Below, one piece after another: positions 7,250 through 14,169 of a DNA stretch of 14,547 nucleotides. Origin of the DNA: Gammaproteobacteria bacterium UBA2168 (GTDB lineage Bacteria; Pseudomonadota; Gammaproteobacteria; Pseudomonadales; Azotimanducaceae); contig DCWG01000082.1 in assembly GCA_002327525.1 (NCBI GenBank), positions 1 to 14,547 of the forward strand, given 5' to 3'. How positions within the stretch are numbered: position 1 is the stretch's first letter; each line of letters opens with the position of its first letter. A program made the translations under genes and the position numbers. Below the pieces are notes generated by a model, which saw only the letters and a list, made by a program, of their open reading frames with translations, searched no databases and had not been told where the DNA came from.

Positions 7250-8683
7250 GTGAGCAATCGACAGAAGTTCTATATCGATGGTGCGTGGGTAGCCCCCTCC
7301 ACAGCCGATACTCTGGACGTCATCAACCCTGCTAACGAAGAGGTCATCGACCAGGTGGCGATGGGCGGTGAGGCCGACATCAATGCGGCCGTCACCGCGG
7401 CAAAGACGGCTTTCGAGACCTTCTCCCAGACCACACGCGAGCAGCGTATCGAACTGCTCGGGAAGATCATCGCTGCATATAGCGCTCGACTCGGCGAAGT
7501 AGCCGCAACCATCAGCGAGGAAATGGGCGCACCGATGGCGCTTGCCAACGCCGCTCAGGCGCCAGCAGGACTCGGCCACTTCATGACCACGCTACAAGTG
7601 CTGAAGAATTTCGAATTCGAAGAAGACATCGGCACGAGCCATGTGGTTCGTGAACCAGCCGGAGTATGCGGCCTGATCACCCCCTGGAACTGGCCTATCA
7701 ACCAGATTGCCTGCAAGGTTGCTCCGGCGCTGGCCGCGGGCTGTACCATGGTGCTGAAGCCCTCCGAGGTAGCGCCGTTCAACGCCATCCTGTTCGCCGA
7801 GATTCTGGACGAGGCCGGAGTATCGCCGGGTGTGTTCAATCTGGTGAACGGCGACGGCCCGACGGTGGGCGCGGCACTCTCTGCACACCCCGACATCGAC
7901 ATGATGTCGTTCACGGGTTCCACTCGCGCGGGAATCGAGGTAGCCAAGAATGCCGCCCCCACGGTGAAGCGTGTCGCGCAAGAACTGGGCGGCAAGTCGG
8001 CCAACATCATTCTCGACGATGCCGACTTCGCCACATCGATTTCGCGAGACGTGTTCGGCGTCTGCATGAACTCGGGCCAGTCCTGTAATGCTCCCACCCG
8101 CATGCTGGTGCCCCAGGCACGCATGCAGGAAGCGGCCGCTATCGCCAAGGCCGCCGCGGAAGGTGTGACGGTGGGCGACCCCAACGCCGAAGGTACGACC
8201 ATCGGTCCCGTCGTCTCCGAGGTGCAGTTCAACAAGATCCAGGACCTCATTCAGAAAGGCATCGACGAGGGTGCAACACTTGAGATCGGCGGCACCGGCC
8301 GTCCGGATGGGCTCAATCGGGGCTACTACATCAAGCCGACGGTGTTCTCTAACGTCACCAATGACATGAGCATTGCCCAGGAGGAGATCTTCGGACCTGT
8401 CCTGTCGCTTATCGGCTACCAGGACGACGAGGATGCCGTGCGTATCGCCAACGATACCATTTACGGCCTCTCCGGTTATATCTCCTCCGGTGATTCGGAG
8501 AGAGCCAAGGCCCTCGCCCGACGTATCCGCACCGGCAACGTGCACCTGAATGGCGCACCGGTCGACAACAACGCGCCCTTCGGTGGCTACAAGCAATCCG
8601 GCAACGGACGCGAATGGGGCGCGCACGGTTTCGAGGAATTTCTGGAGACCAAGGCCATCATGGGCTACAACGCTGCTGGTTGA
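7250..8683 (+). CDS. NAD(P)+-dependent aldehyde dehydrogenase
   Basis: The product oxidises an aldehyde to the carboxylic acid in the cytosol using NAD(P)+. All catalytic elements of the ALDH superfamily are present (numbering from GTG 7250): oxyanion-hole Asn147 in PWNWP, the nucleotide-fold segment KPSEVAP, FTGSTRAG, general-base Glu245 in QELGGKS, nucleophile Cys279 in NSGQSCNAPTRM, and EEIFGPVL near the C-terminus. At 477 residues it is of normal length. GTG 7250 is preferred because GAGGG (7240-7244) sits 5 bases upstream; an in-frame TTG at 7208 would add 14 residues without homology. It begins 57 bases after the gamma-glutamyltransferase-family gene and ends just ahead of a strong terminator. 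It could serve the aldehyde made by the ThDP decarboxylase, but the specificity is not readable. Confidence 0.95.
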   Translation: MSNRQKFYIDGAWVAPSTADTLDVINPANEEVIDQVAMGGEADINAAVTAAKTAFETFSQTTREQRIELLGKIIAAYSARLGEVAATISEEMGAPMALANAAQAPAGLGHFMTTLQVLKNFEFEEDIGTSHVVREPAGVCGLITPWNWPINQIACKVAPALAAGCTMVLKPSEVAPFNAILFAEILDEAGVSPGVFNLVNGDGPTVGAALSAHPDIDMMSFTGSTRAGIEVAKNAAPTVKRVAQELGGKSANIILDDADFATSISRDVFGVCMNSGQSCNAPTRMLVPQARMQEAAAIAKAAAEGVTVGDPNAEGTTIGPVVSEVQFNKIQDLIQKGIDEGATLEIGGTGRPDGLNRGYYIKPTVFSNVTNDMSIAQEEIFGPVLSLIGYQDDEDAVRIANDTIYGLSGYISSGDSERAKALARRIRTGNVHLNGAPVDNNAPFGGYKQSGNGREWGAHGFEEFLETKAIMGYNAAG

Positions 8684-8701
8684 CCACGCTGCTACGCGCC
8701 C

Positions 8702-8734
8702 AAAAGCGCGAACCCAATGGGCCCGCGCTTTTTT
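8702..8734 (+). terminator. Intrinsic terminator after the aldehyde dehydrogenase
   Basis: AAAAGCGCG (8702-8710) pairs with CGCGCTTTT (8724-8732), and a CCC/GGG pairing inside the loop may extend the structure. It is directly followed by a run of six T (8729-8734). It lies 18 bases after the aldehyde dehydrogenase stop and has the textbook form, so it should end transcription of the plus-strand series. Confidence 0.9.
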
Positions 8735-8762
8735 ATGTTGCGATCCGGTTGATGACAGCAGG

Positions 8763-8931
8763 CGGAGACGCGAGCACGCGTAAAATCTACAAGCAACCGG
8801 AACAGGATGAGCGTCAGCGCGAAATAGCCACGCCGAAACTGCCATTCGGTCCAGTCGAAACCGGCTTCAACCGCGATCCATGAGCCGATGAGCGATACCG
8901 TGAGCAGCCGGTGATTCCCGTTACAGCACCA
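8763..8931 (-). pseudogene. Decayed fragment of a cytochrome b561-type membrane protein
   Basis: No intact gene lies between 8684 and 9027, but the minus strand reads as a piece of a b-type cytochrome (b561/Ni-Fe hydrogenase cytochrome b type). From 8913 downward it gives HRLLTVSLIGSWIAVEAG, then DWTEWQF and RRGYFALTLILFRLL. This corresponds to the family's first membrane helix, which starts with a heme-ligand region (usually HWLL), and the start of the second, usually WHxRxGY ending in LFRLLWG. The His expected in the second motif is Gln here. An in-frame TAG (8932-8934) precedes it without a usable start, and the similarity ends after about 50 residues, where the frame runs through the terminator to a stop at 8692-8694. 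The rest of the protein is absent. I recognised the family by eye. Confidence 0.55.
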
Positions 8932-8951
8932 CTAACAGAGCATCTTGTGGG

Positions 8952-9008
8952 AAAAAGCCGAGTCTTGTGAACGCGCGGGCTCCGTGTGTCTGACGCGGAG
9001 CCCGGCTT
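8952..9008 (-). terminator. Nested stem-loop terminator after the DUF6152 gene
   Basis: A perfect 9-bp repeat (CGGGCTCCG at 8976-8984, CGGAGCCCG at 8996-9004) forms a GC-rich hairpin 19 bases beyond the DUF6152 stop codon. An outer repeat, AAGCCG (8955-8960) with CGGCTT (9003-9008), shares bases with it and on the minus strand ends in a T-tract (8956-8952). The two pairings partly compete. It most likely ends the two-gene minus-strand operon. Confidence 0.55.
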
Positions 9009-9027
9009 AACCTCGTCGCGCAGCGTT

Positions 9028-9450
9028 CTACCGGCTGGGGTCGCGGCCGTCGTCAGGCGCGCCGGTACCGGAAGATCCCATGAAGATCTTTGTACCGTCA
9101 GTGAACGTCACGTCCCGGCCATTGGCGCGCTTTGAACGGTCCTTGCTCTGATACCCGTCCACGATGATGACCGTACCCGGCTTCAGCGAGTTCCTGGTGA
9201 GCCCCCGGCGCAATAGGGTATTGGGCGTGCCGCCTTCCACCATCCAGCTTTCCGTGTTGCCCCCCTCATCGGTTATCTCCATGTGTATCCAGGCATGCGG
9301 ATTGACCCACTCCACCTTGGTCACAGGACCTCTCAAGAGGAGCGGTCGATTGGGATCGAACTCCGCACCAAACGCGTGATGTGCGTTTGTCTGGGGTGCC
9401 ACTGCCACCAACAATCCGGCCAGGGCCAGTCCGATTGTTCTGTTTCGCAT
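9028..9450 (-). CDS. DUF6152-type exported protein
   Basis: The 140-aa product has a clear Sec signal peptide (about residues 1-23, hydrophobic LALAGLLVAVAP ending NA) and a mature start HHAFGAEFDP. The body matches the DUF6152 pattern: VTKVEWVNPHAWIHMEITD, then NTLLRRGLTRNSLKPG and VDGYQSKDRSKRANGRDVT. It looks like a small beta-rich periplasmic domain; the function of this family is unknown to me. The paired histidines at the mature N-terminus and the conserved NPHAW hint at a metal or ligand site, which is only inference. A good AGGAG lies about 8 bases before the ATG at 9450. It follows the 277-aa exported protein gene by 40 bases, so the two are probably one transcript. Confidence 0.85.
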   Translation of the reverse strand: MRNRTIGLALAGLLVAVAPQTNAHHAFGAEFDPNRPLLLRGPVTKVEWVNPHAWIHMEITDEGGNTESWMVEGGTPNTLLRRGLTRNSLKPGTVIIVDGYQSKDRSKRANGRDVTFTDGTKIFMGSSGTGAPDDGRDPSR

Positions 9451-9490
9451 GAATTACATCTCCTAAAGTAGTGCTGCTAGTGTATCCCTT

Positions 9491-10324
9491 CTATCGTGGC
9501 AATGGATTCCGCCGCCACTCTCCGTACATCAGCTCCTCCACGAATTCGACGCAACGAAAGTCCATCAGTTGCGCATTTTCCTCCATTCGCCGGTAGATTG
9601 GCATGCTGATCTTCCATGGACGTGTGAAGGTTGTGGGATCCTCTATGGTCGCTTCGTAGCGCAGATGATCGGATCCGGTTGGCGTATAGCGCTCCGTCAC
9701 TTTCATCTGATCGCTGTGGTGATTGCCCGATCTATCCAGCCAGCTCTGGTCGAGTAGCCCGGTGACTTCCACCACCAGTGTATCTCCCTCCCAGTAGCCG
9801 TACGACTGTCCCATCCACGAATCCACTGGCGCCGGGCCCGGATCTTCGAGGTAGATCTCCCTCACCGCACCCGCATACTGGTAGGCGATGAACATAGAAT
9901 TCTCACCCTGGAATATCTGGAATGGTTGCGGCATATAGGTCGCCCGCGGCACGCCCGGTAGGTAACAGTTAATCTCCGGGTCGCGATTCAGCCAGTTGGC
10001 CTGATTTTCCTGTTTTTTAGCCAGTCCTTCCGGCGTGTAGGGAATACTACCACCCTCCACGACACCCTGACCTGGCGGAACCGCGCCTACGGCTCCCATC
10101 TTCAACACACCAACCGCGGGCACGAGCCCGTGCGGTCCTTCGCGCAGCTGCATGGCGGCGCGCGCCATGTGCCGTTCGATGTCGTAGTTGGCCTCGTTCA
10201 TCACCTGCCAGATGCCATTGAGGTCCGGATGCTCGCCATCGGGTCCGCGCGGCGCAGCATATTCCGAGGCGTGCGCAAACGCACAACTCATCATCAGACC
10301 GACCAGGCACAAAACATAATGCAT
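9491..10324 (-). CDS. Exported protein of unknown function, operon partner of DUF6152
   Basis: The 277-aa product starts with a signal peptide (MHYVLCLVGLMMSCAFAHAS) and is probably periplasmic. Recognisable features are HPDLNGIWQ near the mature start, IPYTPEGLAKKQ, NCYLPGVPRATYMPQPFQI, VREIYLEDPGPAP, YGYWEGDTLVVEVTGL and ERYTPTGSDHLRYEATIEDP. I recall proteins with these motifs as uncharacterised and often encoded beside DUF6152-type genes, but I cannot name a function. The frame is open further upstream to 10495, but the ATG at 10324 is clearly the start: it has GAGGGG just upstream and gives a proper signal peptide, while the extension is Arg-rich and unlike the family. It is the first gene of the two-gene minus-strand operon. 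Confidence 0.85.
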   Translation of the reverse strand: MHYVLCLVGLMMSCAFAHASEYAAPRGPDGEHPDLNGIWQVMNEANYDIERHMARAAMQLREGPHGLVPAVGVLKMGAVGAVPPGQGVVEGGSIPYTPEGLAKKQENQANWLNRDPEINCYLPGVPRATYMPQPFQIFQGENSMFIAYQYAGAVREIYLEDPGPAPVDSWMGQSYGYWEGDTLVVEVTGLLDQSWLDRSGNHHSDQMKVTERYTPTGSDHLRYEATIEDPTTFTRPWKISMPIYRRMEENAQLMDFRCVEFVEELMYGEWRRNPLPR

Positions 10325-10607
10325 AAAGTTCCCCTCGCTTCGTTCCACCCGGCGCTCGACGGTGCAGCATCGGACAAAGCGACCATGCTCCCATTGCCCC
10401 TGCGGCTCGTCAACCATGCTGGACGGTACTGCGACGGCCCTCCACGCACCAGGCGCCACCCTGGACAATGTCCCTTTGGAATCCACAATGGGCAATCAGG
10501 GATATCCACGAGGAAATGTCAGGCGAAATCGAGATCCGGCCCTCGCCAATCCGCAAGCGAGACAGATTCTCTCCTACTTGAAGCGCACACTGCGCAACTG
10601 AAAGGCA
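10325..10607. other. Intergenic stretch without recognisable gene
   Basis: I see no supported gene here. The overlapping short frames on both strands lack ribosome sites and protein-like composition. The promoter of the minus-strand operon starting at 10324 should lie in this part, but I found no convincing -35/-10 pair. Confidence 0.5.
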
Positions 10608-10790
10608 TCAGGTGAGCGGATGCAGCACCACCGCGAGTTCGACTGAACCGCGTACCAGATTCGAGCGCACGCGAACTGGCTCACCAACCACGTCGACCTT
10701 GTAAAAAAACGCTTCGAGATCTCCTCCCACAGGACACGTAACTGCATCTGCGCCACTATCGGAACGATCTTCATGACCAAGTTCACCTCC
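10608..10790 (-). pseudogene. Frameshifted 3' remnant of a cytochrome P450 gene
   Basis: The minus strand holds the last 60 or so codons of a P450, broken across two frames. One frame reads AQMQLRVLWEEISKRF, the helix that follows the heme-binding Cys loop (compare the family pattern LAxMQLRVLWEEILKRFP). After a seven-T run (plus-strand A at 10703-10709) the reading must shift to a second frame giving KVDVVGEPVRVRSNLVRG and then VELAVVLHP with a stop at 10608-10610, which is the usual P450 C-terminus. By eye alignment the heme Cys position (8 before the Met of AQMQ) is Lys, and no FGxGxHxCxG motif or upstream P450 sequence is present. So this is a truncated, inactivated remnant. The orientation is opposite to the TonB receptor gene downstream. 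Confidence 0.75.
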
Positions 10791-10967
10791 ATGTGCGTGG
10801 TTGGCAATAGCTTTCGCCGACATTGCAGCACAAGGCCCCACTTGCCGCAGCTGTGCCCGGGGTCCGCAACTGTGAGACACCGTTCACGAGCTCGCATCCG
10901 TCAAAATGCCTGAACGTACGGTTGGTTTGCTTTCGAGCAAACATCAAGGAATAAGAATCTAAATGCA

Positions 10968-10988
10968 GTTGATAACCATTCTCGTTTA
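10968..10988 (+). promoter_or_regulatory. Fur-box-like operator upstream of the TonB receptor
   Basis: TGATAACCATTCTCG (10970-10984) within a longer AT-rich stretch matches 11 of the 14 defined positions of the 7-1-7 Fur consensus TGATAATNATTATCA. It lies about 40 bases before the receptor start, where binding of Fe-Fur would block transcription. An AT-rich stretch with weak -10 resemblance (10950-10960) and a TTGCTT (10927-10932) lie just upstream. The match was judged by eye. Confidence 0.65.
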
Positions 10989-11025
10989 ACTTACCGTGCC
11001 AGCTCCCATTCACGGAGCACGAGAA

Positions 11026-13296
11026 GTGTCGCCCAAATGTCCTGAATACTCGGCCATGAGCGCCGCACTCCTCAGCCTGGCGATGCTGTTCGGCACAGCG
11101 CCTCTAAATGCCGACGACGACGGCAGTTTCATCGAAGAAATCACCATCGTCGGTCAGCACATCGATCAACGGCAGATCGCCGGTTCTGCCACACATCTAA
11201 GTCTCGAGGAACTCCAGAAATACGCCTATGCGGACATTCAGCGCATTGCCCGCTCTGTGCCCGGTGTTTCCATTCAAGTGGAAGACGGCTACGGTTTACG
11301 CCCCAACATCAGCATTCGCGGCGTTTCCACCGAACGTAGCGGTCGCATTACGCTGCTGGAGGACAACGTACTCATCTCACCAGCGCCCTACTCCGCACCC
11401 TCGGCGTACTACTTCCCCACCATCGGCCGCATGAGTGCGATCGAAGTGCTCAAAGGTCCGGCTGCCATTACCCAGGGACCGTACACGATTGGCGGTGCAC
11501 TCAACATGATCTCGACGCCAATCCCCTCGAGCCCCGGCGGCAACGCCTATCTGGAGGGTGGCCAAGACAGTACCTACCGCCTGCACGCATCCTGGGGCGC
11601 GCGCACCGAGTCCGGTTTCGGCGTGCTGGTCGAAGCCCACCAATGGCGCTCCGACGGTTATCAGGATATCGATCGGTCGAGCCATGACACCGGCCTGGAC
11701 GTCGTGGACTACACCGTGAAGCTCAGCTACGCCCCGGATGACTCGCGCCACCGTGTCGCACTCAAGTTGCAGTACGCGGACCAGGATTCGGATCAGAGCT
11801 ATCTCGGTCTCACCGACAGCGATTTCGACAGCGACGCTTTCCGCCGTTACGGGCTCTCCGAGCTCGACAACATCGAAACCGAACACGAACAGATCATCCT
11901 GCGCTATGAATTCGATGTAACGGACGATCTCAAACTGACGGCCACCGTCTATGACAATCAGCACCAACGCGATTGGTTCAAGACCGAAGGTATCGACTTC
12001 GACGGCAGCAGTGATGCGCAGAGCTTCTCGCGCACCAGTTGGTTCAACGTCGTACAGGCCGTCAATCGCGGAGACACCCTTGGTGCTCTGACGCCATCCG
12101 ATCTCCAGAGTATTCTCAACGGTACCACCGACACTGCATCCGGCAGCATCCAGCTACGCTCCAACGACCGCGAATACTTCTCCCGCGGCATGCAACTGCG
12201 GGCGGACTGGACCGCCGAGATCGGCGCCACCACACATGCCGTCGAAGTTGGCGTGCGTTACCACGAGGACGAGGAAGATCGCCTGCAGCGCAATTCCACC
12301 TACTCGCAGGTGGACGCTAAACTGGTGCTGGACGACCTAGGACTGCTCGGCAACGCCGGCAACCGCATTCAGGAGGCAGAAGCCTGGGCGCTGCACATTT
12401 ACGACCGAATCGAATTCGGCAACTGGGCGATCACACCCGGTCTGCGCTATGAAGACATCGAGCAAAAACGCACGCGCTACGAGACCCGCAGCGGGCACAC
12501 CAGCAATCCGGCTTCACGGGCGAGCGACAATGTGCGTGACGCTCGCGAAAACAATACCCGTGTCTGGCTGCCGGGTATTGGTGTCATCTACACCGTGAAC
12601 GAATCCGTGGCATTGGTTGGCGGTGTACACAAGGGATTCACCGCACCAAGCAACGCACCAGGCGTGGACGAAGAAACCGCCATCAACTACGAGGCGGGCT
12701 TTCGTTGGACCAACGCACAGCTGGATGCGGAACTGATGTTCTTCTACAGCGACTACGACAACCTGCTCGGTGAGTGCACTTCCTCATCAGGCTCCGATTG
12801 CGAAGCTGGCGATGCCTTCAACGGTGACGCCGCCACGGTGAAGGGCCTGGAGCTCTATGTGGCTGCCGACCTGGCCTCGCAGCACGAATTCAGCGTACCG
12901 CTGCAGTTCAACTACACCTACACCGACGGCGAATTCGATACCGATATCGCCGATACCGATTTCTTCGGTGACGTTAGTTCGGGAGACCCGATTCCCTACA
13001 CCCCGGAACATCAGTTCAACGTCTCACTCGGCCTAGAGACGGGCCCCTGGGCCACTTATCTGTCGGCCAACTACGTCGACGAGGTGTGTGTTCGCGCAGC
13101 GTGTCAGCAATTCGAGAAAACCGATGACGCACTGACGCTCGACTGGTCTGGCCGCTATGACGTCAATGACATGCTCACGCTGTTCGCCAGGGTCGAAAAC
13201 CTCACGGGCGAGGACAACATTCTCGGTCGCCACCCCTATGGCGCACGTCCCAACAAGGACAGAACGGCGGCTTTTGGGGTGCGTATCAGTTTCTGA
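11026..13296 (+). CDS. TonB-dependent outer-membrane receptor, FecA-like (ferric chelate uptake)
   Basis: The 756-aa product is a TonB-dependent outer-membrane transporter, best matching the Fe(III)-dicitrate (FecA) branch. From GTG 11026: signal peptide about 1-29, a TonB box EEITIVGQ (37-44), then the plug with VPGVSIQVEDGYGLRPNISI, ITLLEDNVLISPAPYSAP, AYYFPTIGRMSAIEVLKGP and GGALNMISTPIPS, all strongly FecA-like. A 22-strand-type barrel follows, with KGFTAPSNAPG in a late loop and a C-terminal strand ending in Phe (FGVRISF). There is no N-terminal STN signalling domain and no sigma/anti-sigma pair nearby, so control is probably by Fur (box at 10968-10988) rather than by FecIR-type signalling. 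GTG 11026 follows GGAG (11014-11017); GTG 10996 and ATG 11056 are alternatives. The ligand is inferred. Confidence 0.92.
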   Translation: MSPKCPEYSAMSAALLSLAMLFGTAPLNADDDGSFIEEITIVGQHIDQRQIAGSATHLSLEELQKYAYADIQRIARSVPGVSIQVEDGYGLRPNISIRGVSTERSGRITLLEDNVLISPAPYSAPSAYYFPTIGRMSAIEVLKGPAAITQGPYTIGGALNMISTPIPSSPGGNAYLEGGQDSTYRLHASWGARTESGFGVLVEAHQWRSDGYQDIDRSSHDTGLDVVDYTVKLSYAPDDSRHRVALKLQYADQDSDQSYLGLTDSDFDSDAFRRYGLSELDNIETEHEQIILRYEFDVTDDLKLTATVYDNQHQRDWFKTEGIDFDGSSDAQSFSRTSWFNVVQAVNRGDTLGALTPSDLQSILNGTTDTASGSIQLRSNDREYFSRGMQLRADWTAEIGATTHAVEVGVRYHEDEEDRLQRNSTYSQVDAKLVLDDLGLLGNAGNRIQEAEAWALHIYDRIEFGNWAITPGLRYEDIEQKRTRYETRSGHTSNPASRASDNVRDARENNTRVWLPGIGVIYTVNESVALVGGVHKGFTAPSNAPGVDEETAINYEAGFRWTNAQLDAELMFFYSDYDNLLGECTSSSGSDCEAGDAFNGDAATVKGLELYVAADLASQHEFSVPLQFNYTYTDGEFDTDIADTDFFGDVSSGDPIPYTPEHQFNVSLGLETGPWATYLSANYVDEVCVRAACQQFEKTDDALTLDWSGRYDVNDMLTLFARVENLTGEDNILGRHPYGARPNKDRTAAFGVRISF

Positions 13297-13333
13297 GTGA
13301 CGGAGGTCTCCGCTCGGAGGCCCCGGCCAACGG

Positions 13334-14131
13334 TCAGGCCTTTTCCATCAGCTTCTGCATGCCCTCTCCCAGCTGCGTGATGGCGGCGCGATAGATGAAG
13401 CGGTCCCAGCCAATGCAAAAGTGGCGCACGCCCAGGTCGAGGTAACGCCGGGCCTGATCCACTGCGCCGATTTCGATGCGCGGATGAATTTCGTACTCGA
13501 GCGCCTTTCCAATGACCAGTTCTTCGAACGGACGGATTTGCGGTGTCGACATGAGAGCGGGCTGGCCCCGTGAGAAACCAAAGTCCGCAGGCCCCCATTG
13601 CACCATGTCCACACCTCGTGAGCGGGCGCGCTCCAGCACGGCGTCGATATCGGCCACGGTTATGTTCTTCTCGATCATGATGGCGACCACGAACGACTCG
13701 AGGTCCTTCAGATAGGCGTCGGTGTCGTAGCTGGTCAGCGCCGGACGCCGCAGCTTCACTCCCATATGTCCTTCTCCGGCCGGCGTGTCTGCCGCCACGA
13801 TGCGGTGGCACTCATCGACGTCCTCGACCGAACGGATGTCCGTGAACAGCACTGCCTTGAAACCGGCGCCCATGGCGGCCTGCGTCCAGAAACCCTGCCC
13901 TTCCTGATCCGGCTTGATCATCAACGGCAGGTTACCGCACTGCCCCGCGCGGGCGAGGTGGTATAACGCATTCATGTCGAGCACGGAATACTCGGCGTCG
14001 AATTCGGCATAGTCGAACAACCCGGTGTCGCCGACGATCTCGGCGATGTCCGGGTCGTTGAACAGAACGTGCGTACCTATGGTGGGCTCGCCCGCATCGA
14101 GCTTCCTACGCAGGGTGTTATCGAGAATCAC
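13334..14131 (-). CDS. HpcH/HpaI aldolase/citrate lyase family protein, atypical active site
   Basis: The 265-aa product has the TIM-barrel plan of HpcH/HpaI class II aldolases, which form or cleave C-C bonds with pyruvate-type donors using a divalent metal. The metal ligands are present as Glu154 (VAIMIEKN) and Asp183 (QWGPADFGFS). The segment that in HpaI reads DGEH, with the catalytic base His45, is here DAEY (Tyr48), and the pyruvate-binding Arg70 position is Lys73 (MIKPDQ). These changes suggest a subfamily with another substrate or mechanism. GTG 14131 is the start, preceded by a strong GGGGAGGAAG. The gene upstream ends 38 bases earlier on the same strand, so the two are likely co-transcribed. 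It converges on the TonB receptor gene, with only 37 bases between, holding a short GC-rich hairpin without T-tract. Confidence 0.85.
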   Translation of the reverse strand: MILDNTLRRKLDAGEPTIGTHVLFNDPDIAEIVGDTGLFDYAEFDAEYSVLDMNALYHLARAGQCGNLPLMIKPDQEGQGFWTQAAMGAGFKAVLFTDIRSVEDVDECHRIVAADTPAGEGHMGVKLRRPALTSYDTDAYLKDLESFVVAIMIEKNITVADIDAVLERARSRGVDMVQWGPADFGFSRGQPALMSTPQIRPFEELVIGKALEYEIHPRIEIGAVDQARRYLDLGVRHFCIGWDRFIYRAAITQLGEGMQKLMEKA

Positions 14132-14169
14132 GAGGCTTCCTCCCCTCTTTCAGAACGCCGCGGGGAGCG

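Noticed and set aside
7592..8845. Long minus-strand ORF (417 codons) opposite the aldehyde dehydrogenase
   Set aside because: Antisense shadow of a GC-rich gene: His/Arg/Gly-rich, no recognisable domain, and it runs across the terminator.
10325..10495. 57-codon N-terminal extension of the 277-aa exported protein
   Set aside because: The internal ATG at 10324 has a good Shine-Dalgarno and starts a signal peptide; the extension would bury it.
10996..11025. GTG 10996 as start of the TonB receptor
   Set aside because: No ribosome site, and it adds residues before a signal peptide; GTG 11026 has GGAG 8 bases upstream.
13297..13333. Hairpin between the convergent receptor and aldolase genes as a bidirectional terminator
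   Set aside because: The pairing is imperfect with almost no loop and there is no T-tract on either strand.
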